DNA of 64,000 bases from Gammaproteobacteria bacterium (lineage in GTDB: Bacteria; Pseudomonadota; Gammaproteobacteria; Pseudomonadales; Azotimanducaceae_A): assembly GCA_012960755.1 (NCBI GenBank), contig DUAT01000041.1:231166-295165 (forward strand), given 5' to 3'. The notes beneath the pieces are model-generated. The model saw nothing but the letters and a program-made list of their open reading frames with translations, did not search any database and was not told where the DNA came from. Below are positions 1-8,197 of this stretch, in pieces; within the stretch, counting starts at the first letter, position 1, and every line of letters starts with the position of its first letter. The position numbers and the translations under genes are program-made.

Positions 1-1357
1 ACTGAAAGTCTACGGCGACGAAATTATCGTGGAGATTAACGGGGTCGAGTCAGAACGAGTTACCCGCGATGATCCACTGGCTTTCGTTGAACAGTTTCAG
101 GCACGTTATCGCTATCCTTCACTCGAGGATCTTCCGATCTACACGGGCGGGCTGGTTGGCTATTTTAGCTATGACACCGTGCGCTACGTTGAAAGCAGAA
201 TCCGTCATAGCCAACCTGAAGATACCATAGGTACACCTGATATTCTGTTAATGGTGTCCAATGACGTGCTGGTGTTCGATAGTGTTAAAGGCAAGATCCA
301 TCTGATTACCCACGCTGACCCCGGCGAATCCGATGCGCTGGCAAAAGCTCAATTGCGACTCGAGCAGATGAAATCGAGCTTGCAGAACGAGCTGCCCCGG
401 TCGGTAAGAGAAGCAACCGTTGGCCCCGCCATTCACGAAGAGGATTTCGTCTCCAGCTATGGTGAGGATCAGTTCAAGGCAGATGTTGACAAGATCAAGG
501 ATTACATTGTTGCCGGTGATGTGATGCAGGTTGTTTTGTCCCAGAGAATGTCGGTAATCATGGAAAGTGATCCGTTAAATCTCTATCGGGCGCTCAGGTC
601 ACTAAATCCGTCCCCTTATATGTATTACATGGACCTTGGGGATTTTCATATTGTCAGCTCCTCGCCGGAGATTCTGGCCAGATTGGATAACGGCGACGTC
701 ACGGTTCGGCCGTTAGCCGGGACCCGGCGCCGGGGACGGAATGAGACAGAGGATAAATTCCTTGAAGAAGAGTTGCTCACCGACCCGAAAGAGATTGCCG
801 AACATCTGATGCTGATTGACCTGGGTCGAAATGATATTGGCCGTGTTTGTGATATTGGTACGGTGGAGGTGACGGAGATGATGGTGGTTGAGAGATACGC
901 TCATGTCATGCATATTGCTTCACATGTTGAAGGCACGATACGTGATGGATTAACGGCGATGGATTTACTCCGAGCAACCCTCCCTGTTGGAACGCTGAGT
1001 GGTGCACCCAAGGTGCGGGCACTGGAGATCATCGATGAGTTTGAACCCGAGAAACGTGGCATCTTTGGTGGTGCGGTCGGATACCTATCCTGGACTGGCA
1101 ACATGGACACCGCCATCGCGATTCGTACTGCGGTGGTAAAGGACAGGAAATTGTACGTTCAGGCGGGAGCTGGCATCGTCGCAGACTCCATTCCCCGGTT
1201 GGAATGGAAAGAAACAATCAACAAGGCGCGCTCCATCTTTCGAGCCGCAACATTGGCTGAAAATGGCCTTGATCTCAGTCAGGTGGACGAAAACCCCAGG
1301 CAATCAAACAAAGATGAATCGAGGCAGGTAATGGGAGACCAGGGGAGCGGGAAATGA
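1..1357 (+). CDS. trpE: Anthranilate synthase component I, 5' end missing
   Basis: TrpE converts chorismate to anthranilate, the first committed step of tryptophan synthesis, using ammonia supplied by TrpG. The reading frame is open from base 2 and the family N-terminus (Trp-binding region) lies outside the window, so the GTG at 29 is not the true start. The chorismate-binding domain is complete: PLAGTRRRG, the [14 protein letters not shown] segment, [14 protein letters not shown] and the terminal [12 protein letters not shown] motif are all present. The last codons overlap the trpG start by ATGA, so the two subunits are translationally coupled. In Pseudomonas aeruginosa trpE lies apart from trpGDC; here they are contiguous. 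Confidence 0.96.
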   Translation, partial: LKVYGDEIIVEINGVESERVTRDDPLAFVEQFQARYRYPSLEDLPIYTGGLVGYFSYDTVRYVESRIRHSQPEDTIGTPDILLMVSNDVLVFDSVKGKIHLITHADPGESDALAKAQLRLEQMKSSLQNELPRSVREATVGPAIHEEDFVSSYGEDQFKADVDKIKDYIVAGDVMQVVLSQRMSVIMESDPLNLYRALRSLNPSPYMYYMDLGDFHIVSSSPEILARLDNGDVTVRPLAGTRRRGRNETEDKFLEEELLTDPKEIAEHLMLIDLGRNDIGRVCDIGTVEVTEMMVVERYAHVMHIASHVEGTIRDGLTAMDLLRATLPVGTLSGAPKVRALEIIDEFEPEKRGIFGGAVGYLSWTGNMDTAIAIRTAVVKDRKLYVQAGAGIVADSIPRLEWKETINKARSIFRAATLAENGLDLSQVDENPRQSNKDESRQVMGDQGSGK

Positions 1358-1932
1358 TTCTGATGATTGATAACTATGATTCGTTCACTTACAACCTGGT
1401 GCAATACCTGGGAGAGTTGGGAGAAGAGGTCAGTGTATTTCGAAATGACGAAATAACCATCAAAGAGATCGCGTCCCTGGCACCGGCAGCAATCGTATTG
1501 TCGCCTGGACCCTGTACGCCCAATGAAGCTGGTATTTCGATGCAGGTAGTCAGGAATTTTGCCGGGAAACTCCCCTTGCTGGGAATTTGTCTCGGCCACC
1601 AGAGTATTGCCCAGGAGCTGGGTGGCGATATCATTCGGGCCCGACAAGTGATGCATGGCAAAACATCGGACATTTATCACAATAGTGAAGGCGTTTTTAA
1701 AGGGTTGCCAAATCCATTCACAGCCACCCGTTACCATTCGTTGATTGTCGACGAGACAACGTTACCCGAATCCCTTGAAGTAACAGCCTGGACTGAGGTG
1801 GATGGAAAAAGGGATGAAATAATGGCAATACGACAGTGTGATCAATCCCTCGAAGGTGTTCAGTTTCACCCGGAGTCTATTTTGACTGAACACGGTCATG
1901 CCCTGCTGAGTAACTTTTTACAGTACAAATAA
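1354..1932 (+). CDS. trpG: Anthranilate synthase component II, glutamine amidotransferase
   Basis: TrpG hydrolyses glutamine and passes ammonia to TrpE. This 192-residue protein is a class I glutamine amidotransferase of normal length. The nucleophile is Cys79 in GICLGHQ, and the His172/Glu174 pair sits in FHPES. The N-terminal [16 protein letters not shown] is typical of TrpG/PabA. A PabA role in folate synthesis is possible in bacteria with one shared subunit, but the overlap with trpE and the trpD neighbour favour tryptophan synthesis as the main role. The start overlaps the trpE stop. Confidence 0.96.
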   Translation: MILMIDNYDSFTYNLVQYLGELGEEVSVFRNDEITIKEIASLAPAAIVLSPGPCTPNEAGISMQVVRNFAGKLPLLGICLGHQSIAQELGGDIIRARQVMHGKTSDIYHNSEGVFKGLPNPFTATRYHSLIVDETTLPESLEVTAWTEVDGKRDEIMAIRQCDQSLEGVQFHPESILTEHGHALLSNFLQYK

Positions 1933-2034
1933 GAGCTGGTCGTGTAAGAGCCTGTCGTGGCGTGGTCAAATAGCCGGACAGTAATTAATATAAGACAGTA
2001 GTTTACAAGAAACAGTACACAAAGGAGCTAGACC

Positions 2035-3072
2035 ATGGATATGCCGACGGCTATTGCCAGGGTGATCGCACAGCAGGATTTGAGTCGTGATGAAATGCTG
2101 GATGTGATGCGATTAATCATGGCAGGTGATGCGACGGATGCACAAATTGGTGGTTTTCTGGTAGGCCTGCGAATGAAAGGAGAGACAGTTGATGAACTCA
2201 TCGCGGCTGCGACTGTGATGCGTGAACTTGCCACGCCTGTGAATGTAGATACGGCCAATCTGGTAGATACCTGTGGTACGGGCGGTAGCGGTTCGAACAA
2301 GTTCAACGTGTCGACCGCTAGTGCGTTTGTAGCGGCTGCAGCAGGAGCGCGTGTTGCCAAACACGGTAACAGGGGGGCATCGAGTAAGAGCGGTAGTGCT
2401 GACGTTCTTGAAGCAGCGGGCGCTGTTATTATGTTATCCGCCGATCAGGTTGCCAGCTGTATTGATGTGACACGGGTTGGATTCCTGTTTGCACTGAATC
2501 ATCACAGTGCTATGAGGCATGCCATCGGGCCGAGAAAGGAGATGATTGTTCGCACCGTTTTCAATCTGTTGGGCCCGTTAACGAACCCCGCATTGGCGAA
2601 ACGACAACTCCTGGGTGTTTACGATAAACAATGGGTCCGGCCCGTTGCCGAAGTGTTACGAAGTCTGGGCAGTGAGCATGTGATGGTCGTACATTCCGCC
2701 GATGGGCTTGACGAGATTAGTATTTCAGCACCGACTCATGTTGCCGAACTAAAGTCCGGTAACATCTCCGAGTATGACATTTCCCCTGAGGATTTCGGAC
2801 TGCAAAAGTCGCCGCTGGCGGAACTCGTGATAGAAAACAGCGATGAAAGTTTACTTTTGGTGCAGCAATCCCTCCAAGGCAGCCACAGCGGAGCTGCCAA
2901 TATAGTCAGCATAAATGCCGGTGCTGCGATCTATGTTGCGGGCCTGTGCAACAGCCTCGAGGCGGGCGTGGAGATGGCACAAGATGCGGTAGGTGCCGGG
3001 CTCGCCATGGAAAAGATGAAAGAGTTTGCGGATTTCACCCGGCGTCTGGCGGATTCAGTGGAGACCACATGA
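2035..3072 (+). CDS. trpD: Anthranilate phosphoribosyltransferase
   Basis: TrpD transfers the phosphoribosyl group of PRPP to anthranilate. The protein has 345 residues, normal for the family. The PRPP-binding loop DTCGTGGSGS starts at residue 79, KHGNR is at 109-113, and the NLLGPLTNP motif is present. The ATG at 2035 follows an AAAGGAG ribosome site. A 102 bp gap separates it from trpG, long enough for an internal promoter, although I see no convincing -35/-10 pair. The stop overlaps the trpC start (ATGA). Confidence 0.96.
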   Translation: MDMPTAIARVIAQQDLSRDEMLDVMRLIMAGDATDAQIGGFLVGLRMKGETVDELIAAATVMRELATPVNVDTANLVDTCGTGGSGSNKFNVSTASAFVAAAAGARVAKHGNRGASSKSGSADVLEAAGAVIMLSADQVASCIDVTRVGFLFALNHHSAMRHAIGPRKEMIVRTVFNLLGPLTNPALAKRQLLGVYDKQWVRPVAEVLRSLGSEHVMVVHSADGLDEISISAPTHVAELKSGNISEYDISPEDFGLQKSPLAELVIENSDESLLLVQQSLQGSHSGAANIVSINAGAAIYVAGLCNSLEAGVEMAQDAVGAGLAMEKMKEFADFTRRLADSVETT

Positions 3073-3863
3073 CCCCGGATATTTTGCGCAAGATTGTTAC
3101 CGAGAAGCGGCACGAGGTCGAACTTAGTCGAAGTCGCTGTTCAATCAAAGAACTTGAGAAAACAGTGGTAAATGCCGACCCTGTGCGTGGATTCCGGCTG
3201 GCTCTGGAGTCAAGGATTTCTGCCCAGGTTCCCGCGGTGATCGCAGAAGTAAAGAAAGCCTCACCTTCCAAAGGCGTGATCAGGGAGAATTTTGTTCCCA
3301 GTGAAATTGCACGCAGTTATGCAGCGTCCGGCGCCTGTTGTTTGTCAGTACTGACGGATGTGAAATTTTTCATGGGCAGCAACACATACCTGACAGATGC
3401 GCGTAGTTGCGTTGAGTTGCCGGTGCTTCGAAAAGATTTCACGATTGACCCATATCAGGTTTACGAGGCACGGGCAATTAATGCGGACTGCATTTTGTTG
3501 ATTGTGAGTATCCTTGATGATGAGAAGCTTCGATCTTTGCACAGATTGGCGAAGGATTTGTCAATGGATGTGCTGGTTGAAGTGCACGACGGAGCGGAGC
3601 TGAAACGAGCGCTCGAGATTAAGCCTGACATCCTGGGTATCAATAACAGAAATCTGCGAACCTTCGAGGTATCGTTGGAGACGACGTTCGAATTGATGGA
3701 TCAGCTTGATTCGAATATCATGCTGGTGACGGAAAGTGGCATCCGTAATAAAAATGATGTCCAGGAGATGCTTGATCGGGGTATTTACGGTTTTTTAGTC
3801 GGGGAGGCGTTTATGCGCGAGGAACAACCTGGCGCTAAACTGAAGGAATTATTCAGCTTCTGA
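3069..3863 (+). CDS. trpC: Indole-3-glycerol phosphate synthase
   Basis: TrpC closes the indole ring from CdRP. This is a monofunctional protein of 264 residues, without the TrpF fusion of E. coli. The EVKKASPSKG motif (about residues 60-69), LRKDFTIDPYQ, INNRNL and the TESGI/GIYGFLVGEA phosphate-binding region are all present. The reading frame is open further upstream, but the ATG at 3069 gives the family N-terminus MTPDILRKIV and overlaps the trpD stop codon, so I chose it. No obvious terminator follows before the convergent crp gene. Confidence 0.96.
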   Translation: MTPDILRKIVTEKRHEVELSRSRCSIKELEKTVVNADPVRGFRLALESRISAQVPAVIAEVKKASPSKGVIRENFVPSEIARSYAASGACCLSVLTDVKFFMGSNTYLTDARSCVELPVLRKDFTIDPYQVYEARAINADCILLIVSILDDEKLRSLHRLAKDLSMDVLVEVHDGAELKRALEIKPDILGINNRNLRTFEVSLETTFELMDQLDSNIMLVTESGIRNKNDVQEMLDRGIYGFLVGEAFMREEQPGAKLKELFSF

Positions 3864-3920
3864 TATCTCGCGCTTCTATAACGGGTCCAACTGCTTGAAA
3901 AAAGGCTACCTGACTTCAGA

Positions 3921-4556
3921 CTAGCGAGTCCCGAAGACCACCATTGTTTTGCCTTTGACAGAAACCAGGCCTTGCTCTTCCAGGGTTTTTAGCACTCGAC
4001 CGACCATTTCGCGGGAACAACCCACCAACCGGCCAATTTCCTGACGGGTTACTTTTATTTGCATACCGTCAGGGTGGGTCATGGCATCGGGCTCTTTGGA
4101 CAAATCCAGTAGTGTCCGTGCAACACGACCGGTAACGTCCAGAAATGCAAGGTCGCTTACCTTTCTCGTGGTCTTTCCCAGCCGCTCCACGAGCTGGGTC
4201 GCCAGGTGGTAGAGCATACCGCTGTCACGTTTACTGAGTTCTGCAAATTTTAAGTAACCCAGTTCTGCTACTTCACATTCAGTTTTGGCTTTAACCCACG
4301 CGGACCGGACTCGATCCCCGAACATGGCCATTTCACCGAAAAAGTCGCTCTCGTTGAGATAGGCCACGATGATTTCACGGCCGGATTCGTCTTCGATAAA
4401 GACGGTTACAGAGCCTTTGGTGATGTAATAGATGGAATTACTTTCTTCCCCGGCGTAGATAATCGTACTACCACGAGGGTATTTTCGTCGGTGGGCAGCG
4501 GCTAGAAATTCGTCCATGTTGCCAACGTCGGTTGCAGCTAAGGTGAGGCTTACCAT
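3921..4556 (-). CDS. vfr: cAMP receptor protein, Crp/Vfr type
   Basis: This is a global transcription regulator that binds cAMP and then DNA. The 211-residue protein is very close to E. coli CRP and Pseudomonas Vfr. The cAMP pocket shows FGEM (73-76) and Arg84-Ser85, and the helix C end has Thr129-Thr130, where E. coli has Thr-Ser and Vfr has Thr-Thr. The recognition helix reads CSREMVGR with Arg182, Glu183 and Arg187, the residues that read TGTGA half-sites in CRP, so the site should be TGTGA-N6-TCACA. Two such sites lie in this window at 42321 and 42362. Placement between trpC and an osmC gene matches Pseudomonas vfr. Vfr is the better name; Crp is the alternative. Confidence 0.92.
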   Translation of the reverse strand: MVSLTLAATDVGNMDEFLAAAHRRKYPRGSTIIYAGEESNSIYYITKGSVTVFIEDESGREIIVAYLNESDFFGEMAMFGDRVRSAWVKAKTECEVAELGYLKFAELSKRDSGMLYHLATQLVERLGKTTRKVSDLAFLDVTGRVARTLLDLSKEPDAMTHPDGMQIKVTRQEIGRLVGCSREMVGRVLKTLEEQGLVSVKGKTMVVFGTR

Positions 4557-4585
4557 TTAATTTCTTTCATCATTACAGAGTTTGA

Positions 4586-4597
4586 TACTCTAGAGTA
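4586..4597. promoter_or_regulatory. 12 bp palindrome upstream of the Crp/Vfr gene
   Basis: TACTCTAGAGTA is a perfect palindrome located 30 bp before the crp start codon and within the 173 bp divergent region shared with the OsmC gene. It does not match the CRP consensus. Its position is right for an operator, but palindromes this short occur by chance, so the function is uncertain. Confidence 0.3.
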
Positions 4598-4729
4598 CGA
4601 CTAGCCATGATTCAAAACAACCACATAACGGATTTTAGTGAATAAAGATGGATTCATCGGGTGAAGTTCTCTGGTAGCAAATGGGGCATGCAGGTAACAT
4701 GAGCGCCCCTTAGTGGTAGTGGAATCTGG

Positions 4730-5158
4730 ATGAAAGCTTCGGTTAAGTGGATTGATAACGTAACTTTTTTAGCTGAATCGGAAAGTGGTCACACCGTGGT
4801 GATAGACGGCCCACCATCAGCCGGTGGCCGAAACATTGGAATTCGGCCCATGGAACTTGTTCTCCTGGGTGTGGGTGGCTGCACGAGTTTTGACGTTATT
4901 TCGATTTTACAGAAATCTCGGCAGGATGTGACTTCCTGTGTTGCAGAGATTGAGGCTGAAAGAGCAGATGAAGTACCCAGCGTATTCACCAGGATACATT
5001 TTCACTTCCGGGTGACTGGGCGCAAACTGAAGGAAGCCCAGGTAAAGCGAGCGATTGACCTGTCGGCAGAAAAATACTGCTCAGCATCGATCATGCTAGG
5101 CAAGGCGGGTGTTGTGATCACTCACAGCTACAATATTGAAATTGAAAGTAAGAACTAA
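4730..5158 (+). CDS. OsmC/Ohr family protein
   Basis: OsmC-family proteins are small cytoplasmic thiol peroxidases or related proteins. This one has 142 residues. The two family cysteines are visible in GGCTSFDV and KYCSASIMLGKAG. It corresponds by position to the YhfA-like protein next to vfr in Pseudomonas, a subgroup whose substrate is not established. A GGAA ribosome site lies 5 bp before the ATG. It is divergent from crp and separated from speD by about 200 bp. Confidence 0.9.
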   Translation: MKASVKWIDNVTFLAESESGHTVVIDGPPSAGGRNIGIRPMELVLLGVGGCTSFDVISILQKSRQDVTSCVAEIEAERADEVPSVFTRIHFHFRVTGRKLKEAQVKRAIDLSAEKYCSASIMLGKAGVVITHSYNIEIESKN

Positions 5159-5355
5159 TGGTTTGCGCCATGTTGCTAGATTATCTACCATCCACCCATT
5201 GTTGACACCGAGTCCCACGGGACCAACTTGTGTGTATCCAGAAACTAGAACTGTGAGTGTTACTTCCCTCGTAAGTAATTGTTTCATATAACTAACAGTT
5301 TACAGATGTTGTGATTATTGGCTGAAAATGCCTATTTATAGACAGGAACTAACTT

Positions 5356-6012
5356 GTGAGTAATCAATTGAACCAGTCTTCTGGCCTTAATAATGTCACT
5401 CGATCACTGGCGATCAACACTTATCAATTATACGAGTTTGAGGACCGGGAAGCCGTTGAGCATTGGTTTCGGTCCTTTGAAAAACAATTTTCAGTTGATC
5501 GGTTGTCTGCTTTTATCACGACGTTGGGAAATGCCATCGGTGCAAAAATCCTCAATGTATCCTCAACTCCCTACAAGCCCTATGGAGCCAGCGCCGCTCT
5601 GCTGGTCGCCCAGGATGTAGTTGCGCAGGCGCAACATCATATAGCCCATCTGGATGCAAGCCATATTGCGGCCCATAGTTACTTTGACGCCGGTGAGCGA
5701 GTGGCACAGTTCAGACTGGAAATTGAGATTTCAACCTGTGGTGCAGCTCATCCTTGCAGTTTGATTGATTCCGTTCTGCGGGAAACAAAGGCTGACTTTG
5801 TACAACTGGACTACCGGGTGCGTGGTCTTGCCTGGCACGCAAATGGCGAACCTGACTTGGCAGCCGACAAGTTAACAGCAGGAATGTGTAGTGTGGACGG
5901 CTACGAGTCATTTTTCGAGTCATCGACGGGTCGTGGTGGCAGCTATGTTGAGTTAATCCGTTCCGATCTGCCTAATTCGCTTGATCAACTGATTGAGAAA
6001 ATGAGGCGTTAA
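5356..6012 (+). CDS. speD: S-adenosylmethionine decarboxylase proenzyme, divergent
   Basis: SpeD decarboxylates AdoMet to supply aminopropyl groups for spermidine; it self-cleaves to make a pyruvoyl cofactor. Features in common with E. coli SpeD are the ASH segment with Ser102, aligned to the cleavage-site serine, the following AHSYFD (HTYPE in E. coli), STCG with Cys128 and the DYRVRG segment. At 218 residues it is about 45 shorter than the E. coli enzyme, and its C-terminus is unrelated in appearance. The residue before Ser102 is Ala, not Lys. The start is GTG with GACAGGAAC upstream. Gene position before coq7 matches Pseudomonas speD. No speE is seen in the window. Confidence 0.82.
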   Translation: MSNQLNQSSGLNNVTRSLAINTYQLYEFEDREAVEHWFRSFEKQFSVDRLSAFITTLGNAIGAKILNVSSTPYKPYGASAALLVAQDVVAQAQHHIAHLDASHIAAHSYFDAGERVAQFRLEIEISTCGAAHPCSLIDSVLRETKADFVQLDYRVRGLAWHANGEPDLAADKLTAGMCSVDGYESFFESSTGRGGSYVELIRSDLPNSLDQLIEKMRR

Positions 6013-6044
6013 CGGCTGTGAGTTGTTCGTTGCGTTGAACCACC

Positions 6045-6695
6045 CTAAACCCAATAGGTTGAGCGAGTCATCAGCTTCGAGATCATCGTCATGAATGATC
6101 GGGCTGGAAGAGGAAACTGGGCAGCACCTGCAGCCTGCGCGGTGTGCATATGTCTGGCTTCATCGCTTTTCATTTGAGCGAGTATTGCGCGGGATTTCTC
6201 ATCTTTCCCGGGCAGCTTTTGAAGGTGATCTTCCAGGTGCCTGCAAACCTGGTCCTCGGTTGCTGCGACGAAGCCTAGATTTATCTTGTCACCCAACAAT
6301 CCCGCCACTGCACCCATGGCAAAAGAAGAGACATACCAGAACGGATTAAGATAGCTCACGGATGCATCGAGTTCCTTCAGCCGTGTTTCGCACCACGCCA
6401 GATGATCTGTTTCTTCCTCTGCTGCCTGCTGCATTGAGCGGGACACTTGATTGGACTTCGCCGTAAGTGCTTGTCCCTGGTAGAGCGCCTGTGCACACAC
6501 TTCACCGCAGTGATTTACCCGCATCAGACGTGCAGACTCCCGTCGCTCGTTATCGCTTAGGGAGTCGGCTTGTATTGTCTCAGCAGGTGAGCCGCGATTT
6601 GTTTTACCGACTGAACCGGCACTTGCACGCAACGCTTTATCTAACTGAGTAATTAATTTGTCGACTGGTGATCTCTGCACAGTACTATTTTTCAC
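6045..6695 (-). CDS. coq7: Ubiquinone biosynthesis hydroxylase Coq7
   Basis: Coq7 (UbiF equivalent) hydroxylates 2-polyprenyl-3-methyl-6-methoxy-benzoquinol in ubiquinone synthesis. The 216-residue protein has the di-iron ligand motifs of the family: RVNHCGEV, EEETDHLAWC, ATEDQVCRHL and DEARHMHTA. It has no predicted signal; the hydrophobic AMGAVAGLLG stretch is the usual membrane-associating region. It lies 4 bp downstream of the HIT gene and is the last gene of a leftward group. Confidence 0.94.
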   Translation of the reverse strand: MKNSTVQRSPVDKLITQLDKALRASAGSVGKTNRGSPAETIQADSLSDNERRESARLMRVNHCGEVCAQALYQGQALTAKSNQVSRSMQQAAEEETDHLAWCETRLKELDASVSYLNPFWYVSSFAMGAVAGLLGDKINLGFVAATEDQVCRHLEDHLQKLPGKDEKSRAILAQMKSDEARHMHTAQAAGAAQFPLPARSFMTMISKLMTRSTYWV

Positions 6696-6699
6696 TGGA

Positions 6700-7041
6700 T
6701 TACCCCAGCGCTCTTAACTGGCGTCCACCGAGAAGATGCAGGTGGATATGGAATATTGTTTGCCCGCCTTCACTGTTACAGTTCATTATGAGGCGAAACC
6801 CAGGCTCCGAGAGATTGTTTTCTGCAGCCAGTTGTTTTGCAGTGAGTATCATATGACCGACCAGGGGTTGATCTTCAATCTCTATATCATTGATAGTACT
6901 AATATGCTTTTTTGGGATGATAAGCGTGTGAACTGGCGCAGCCGGGGTAATATCTTTAAAAGCGACGACGTGGTCATCCTCATAAACGATTTCTGACGGA
7001 ATGTCACGGTTGGCAATTTTGCAAAAAAGGCAATCTGTCAT
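6700..7041 (-). CDS. HIT family nucleotide-binding protein (HinT-like)
   Basis: HIT proteins hydrolyse nucleoside phosphoramidates or adenylates. At 113 residues this is a typical HinT. The histidine triad HIHLHLLGG lies near the C-terminus, and the N-terminal CLFCKIANRDIPSEIVYEDD is characteristic. It is placed between the cyclic-nucleotide-binding protein and coq7, the same position as in Pseudomonas relative to coq7. Confidence 0.94.
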   Translation of the reverse strand: MTDCLFCKIANRDIPSEIVYEDDHVVAFKDITPAAPVHTLIIPKKHISTINDIEIEDQPLVGHMILTAKQLAAENNLSEPGFRLIMNCNSEGGQTIFHIHLHLLGGRQLRALG

Positions 7042-7083
7042 ATTGGCCTGGCTCGTGATGAATTGTTAAGCAACGGGCACATG

Positions 7084-8100
7084 CTATCGAAGAACATAGG
7101 CAGTGTAACCGTTTTCGTTCAGGATATAGGCAGCAAGGTCGGCACGTCTGCCCCCCTCGGCGGCGGTGACGTAAACTGCATCAGCTTTAAGTTTGTGCAG
7201 GTTCTTGCGCAACAGCAGCACGGGCACGTTGATTGCGCCCTCAATCTTGTCGGTTTTAGCTTCATTTGGATTTCTGACATCGAGAATGTAAGTTTTAGGG
7301 TTCCATTTCTTAATCATTTGCTGGGCTTCTTCCAGGGACACGGTTTCGACCAGGTGATCCATGAGCAACCGTTCGAACTCGGTTTCTGATAATCGCATCA
7401 TTATCCCATCAGTGATCATCGTGACGGTTGCGTTGCGGGGCACGTCGCTAATCAGTGCATCCTGGCCGAAGTTGTCCCCTGTTTTCAATTCCGCCAGCAA
7501 CATGGTTCGCTCACCAGCAGTACGCTCGACTCTGACGCGTCCCGCCTGAATAACATAAAAGTAATCCCCTGGTTCCTTCTGGCGAATGACGACATCTCTG
7601 GCTTTATATTTAACCTCTTCAAACCTGCTGAAAAGTGATTGTATATTTGCCGGTGGAATAAACTCAAACAATGGCGAACTCAGCAGGGTTGTCATCCAGT
7701 CGATAGCCTCGGTTTCCTCCAGTTCAGAAACGGTGTAATCCGATGCCCCCATACCTGAAGACAGCAACCCGGAGTCCGCGCGGTCAATAACAAGAACCCG
7801 GGTTTTTTCCTTGCAGACAAGCGTCAGTCTATGAGGGTTGTTGTTGTCAATGGGGTAGGATGCGGCCTCGTCACCGACGGCTCTGCTTTTCGCGTCGAAA
7901 CTCTGGTCAAGCAGATCAACGGTGCCTGACAACAGCCAATAAACGTAGCGATCTTTTTCGCCACGTTTAAAGATCACTTTTCCTTTCGGGTAGGTATCCA
8001 TTCTGGCTTTCGCCATGATTTGCTTCAATTCATCGTCGCTCTTCTCGTCGAATGGAACGAGATGCCTGATTGGTTCAAGGTCTTTGCCAGCCATTCTCAT
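7084..8100 (-). CDS. Protein with two cyclic-nucleotide-binding domains and an inactive rhodanese domain
   Basis: About 338 residues. Two cNMP-binding beta-roll domains come first (roughly residues 25-125 and 135-245; the second carries EPGDYFYVI and GDNFGQDALISDVPRNATV). They are followed by a rhodanese-like domain (from about 247, YILDVRNPNEAKTDKIEGAINVP). Where active rhodaneses have a catalytic Cys in a CxxGxR loop, this has TAAEGGRR, so sulfurtransferase activity is not expected. No DNA-binding domain is present, so it probably relays a nucleotide signal by protein contact (inference). I chose the ATG at 8100, which has AGGA 8 bp upstream; a GTG at 8148 would add 16 residues. It follows the PP2C phosphatase gene in the same direction, and the two may work together. 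Confidence 0.85.
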   Translation of the reverse strand: MRMAGKDLEPIRHLVPFDEKSDDELKQIMAKARMDTYPKGKVIFKRGEKDRYVYWLLSGTVDLLDQSFDAKSRAVGDEAASYPIDNNNPHRLTLVCKEKTRVLVIDRADSGLLSSGMGASDYTVSELEETEAIDWMTTLLSSPLFEFIPPANIQSLFSRFEEVKYKARDVVIRQKEPGDYFYVIQAGRVRVERTAGERTMLLAELKTGDNFGQDALISDVPRNATVTMITDGIMMRLSETEFERLLMDHLVETVSLEEAQQMIKKWNPKTYILDVRNPNEAKTDKIEGAINVPVLLLRKNLHKLKADAVYVTAAEGGRRADLAAYILNENGYTAYVLR

Positions 8101-8197
8101 TTGCTTGTCCTGTAGTCCTTCAAGGTGAAATTGCCATTCCCTGCGCACTGCGTCTTGTCTTAAATAGCTCTGAACATGCCTAATTTACCTTGAAGGA

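Noticed and set aside
5212..5223. GTCCC-AC-GGGAC near speD
   Set aside because: A 2-base loop and no T-run make it a poor terminator; no other function could be supported.
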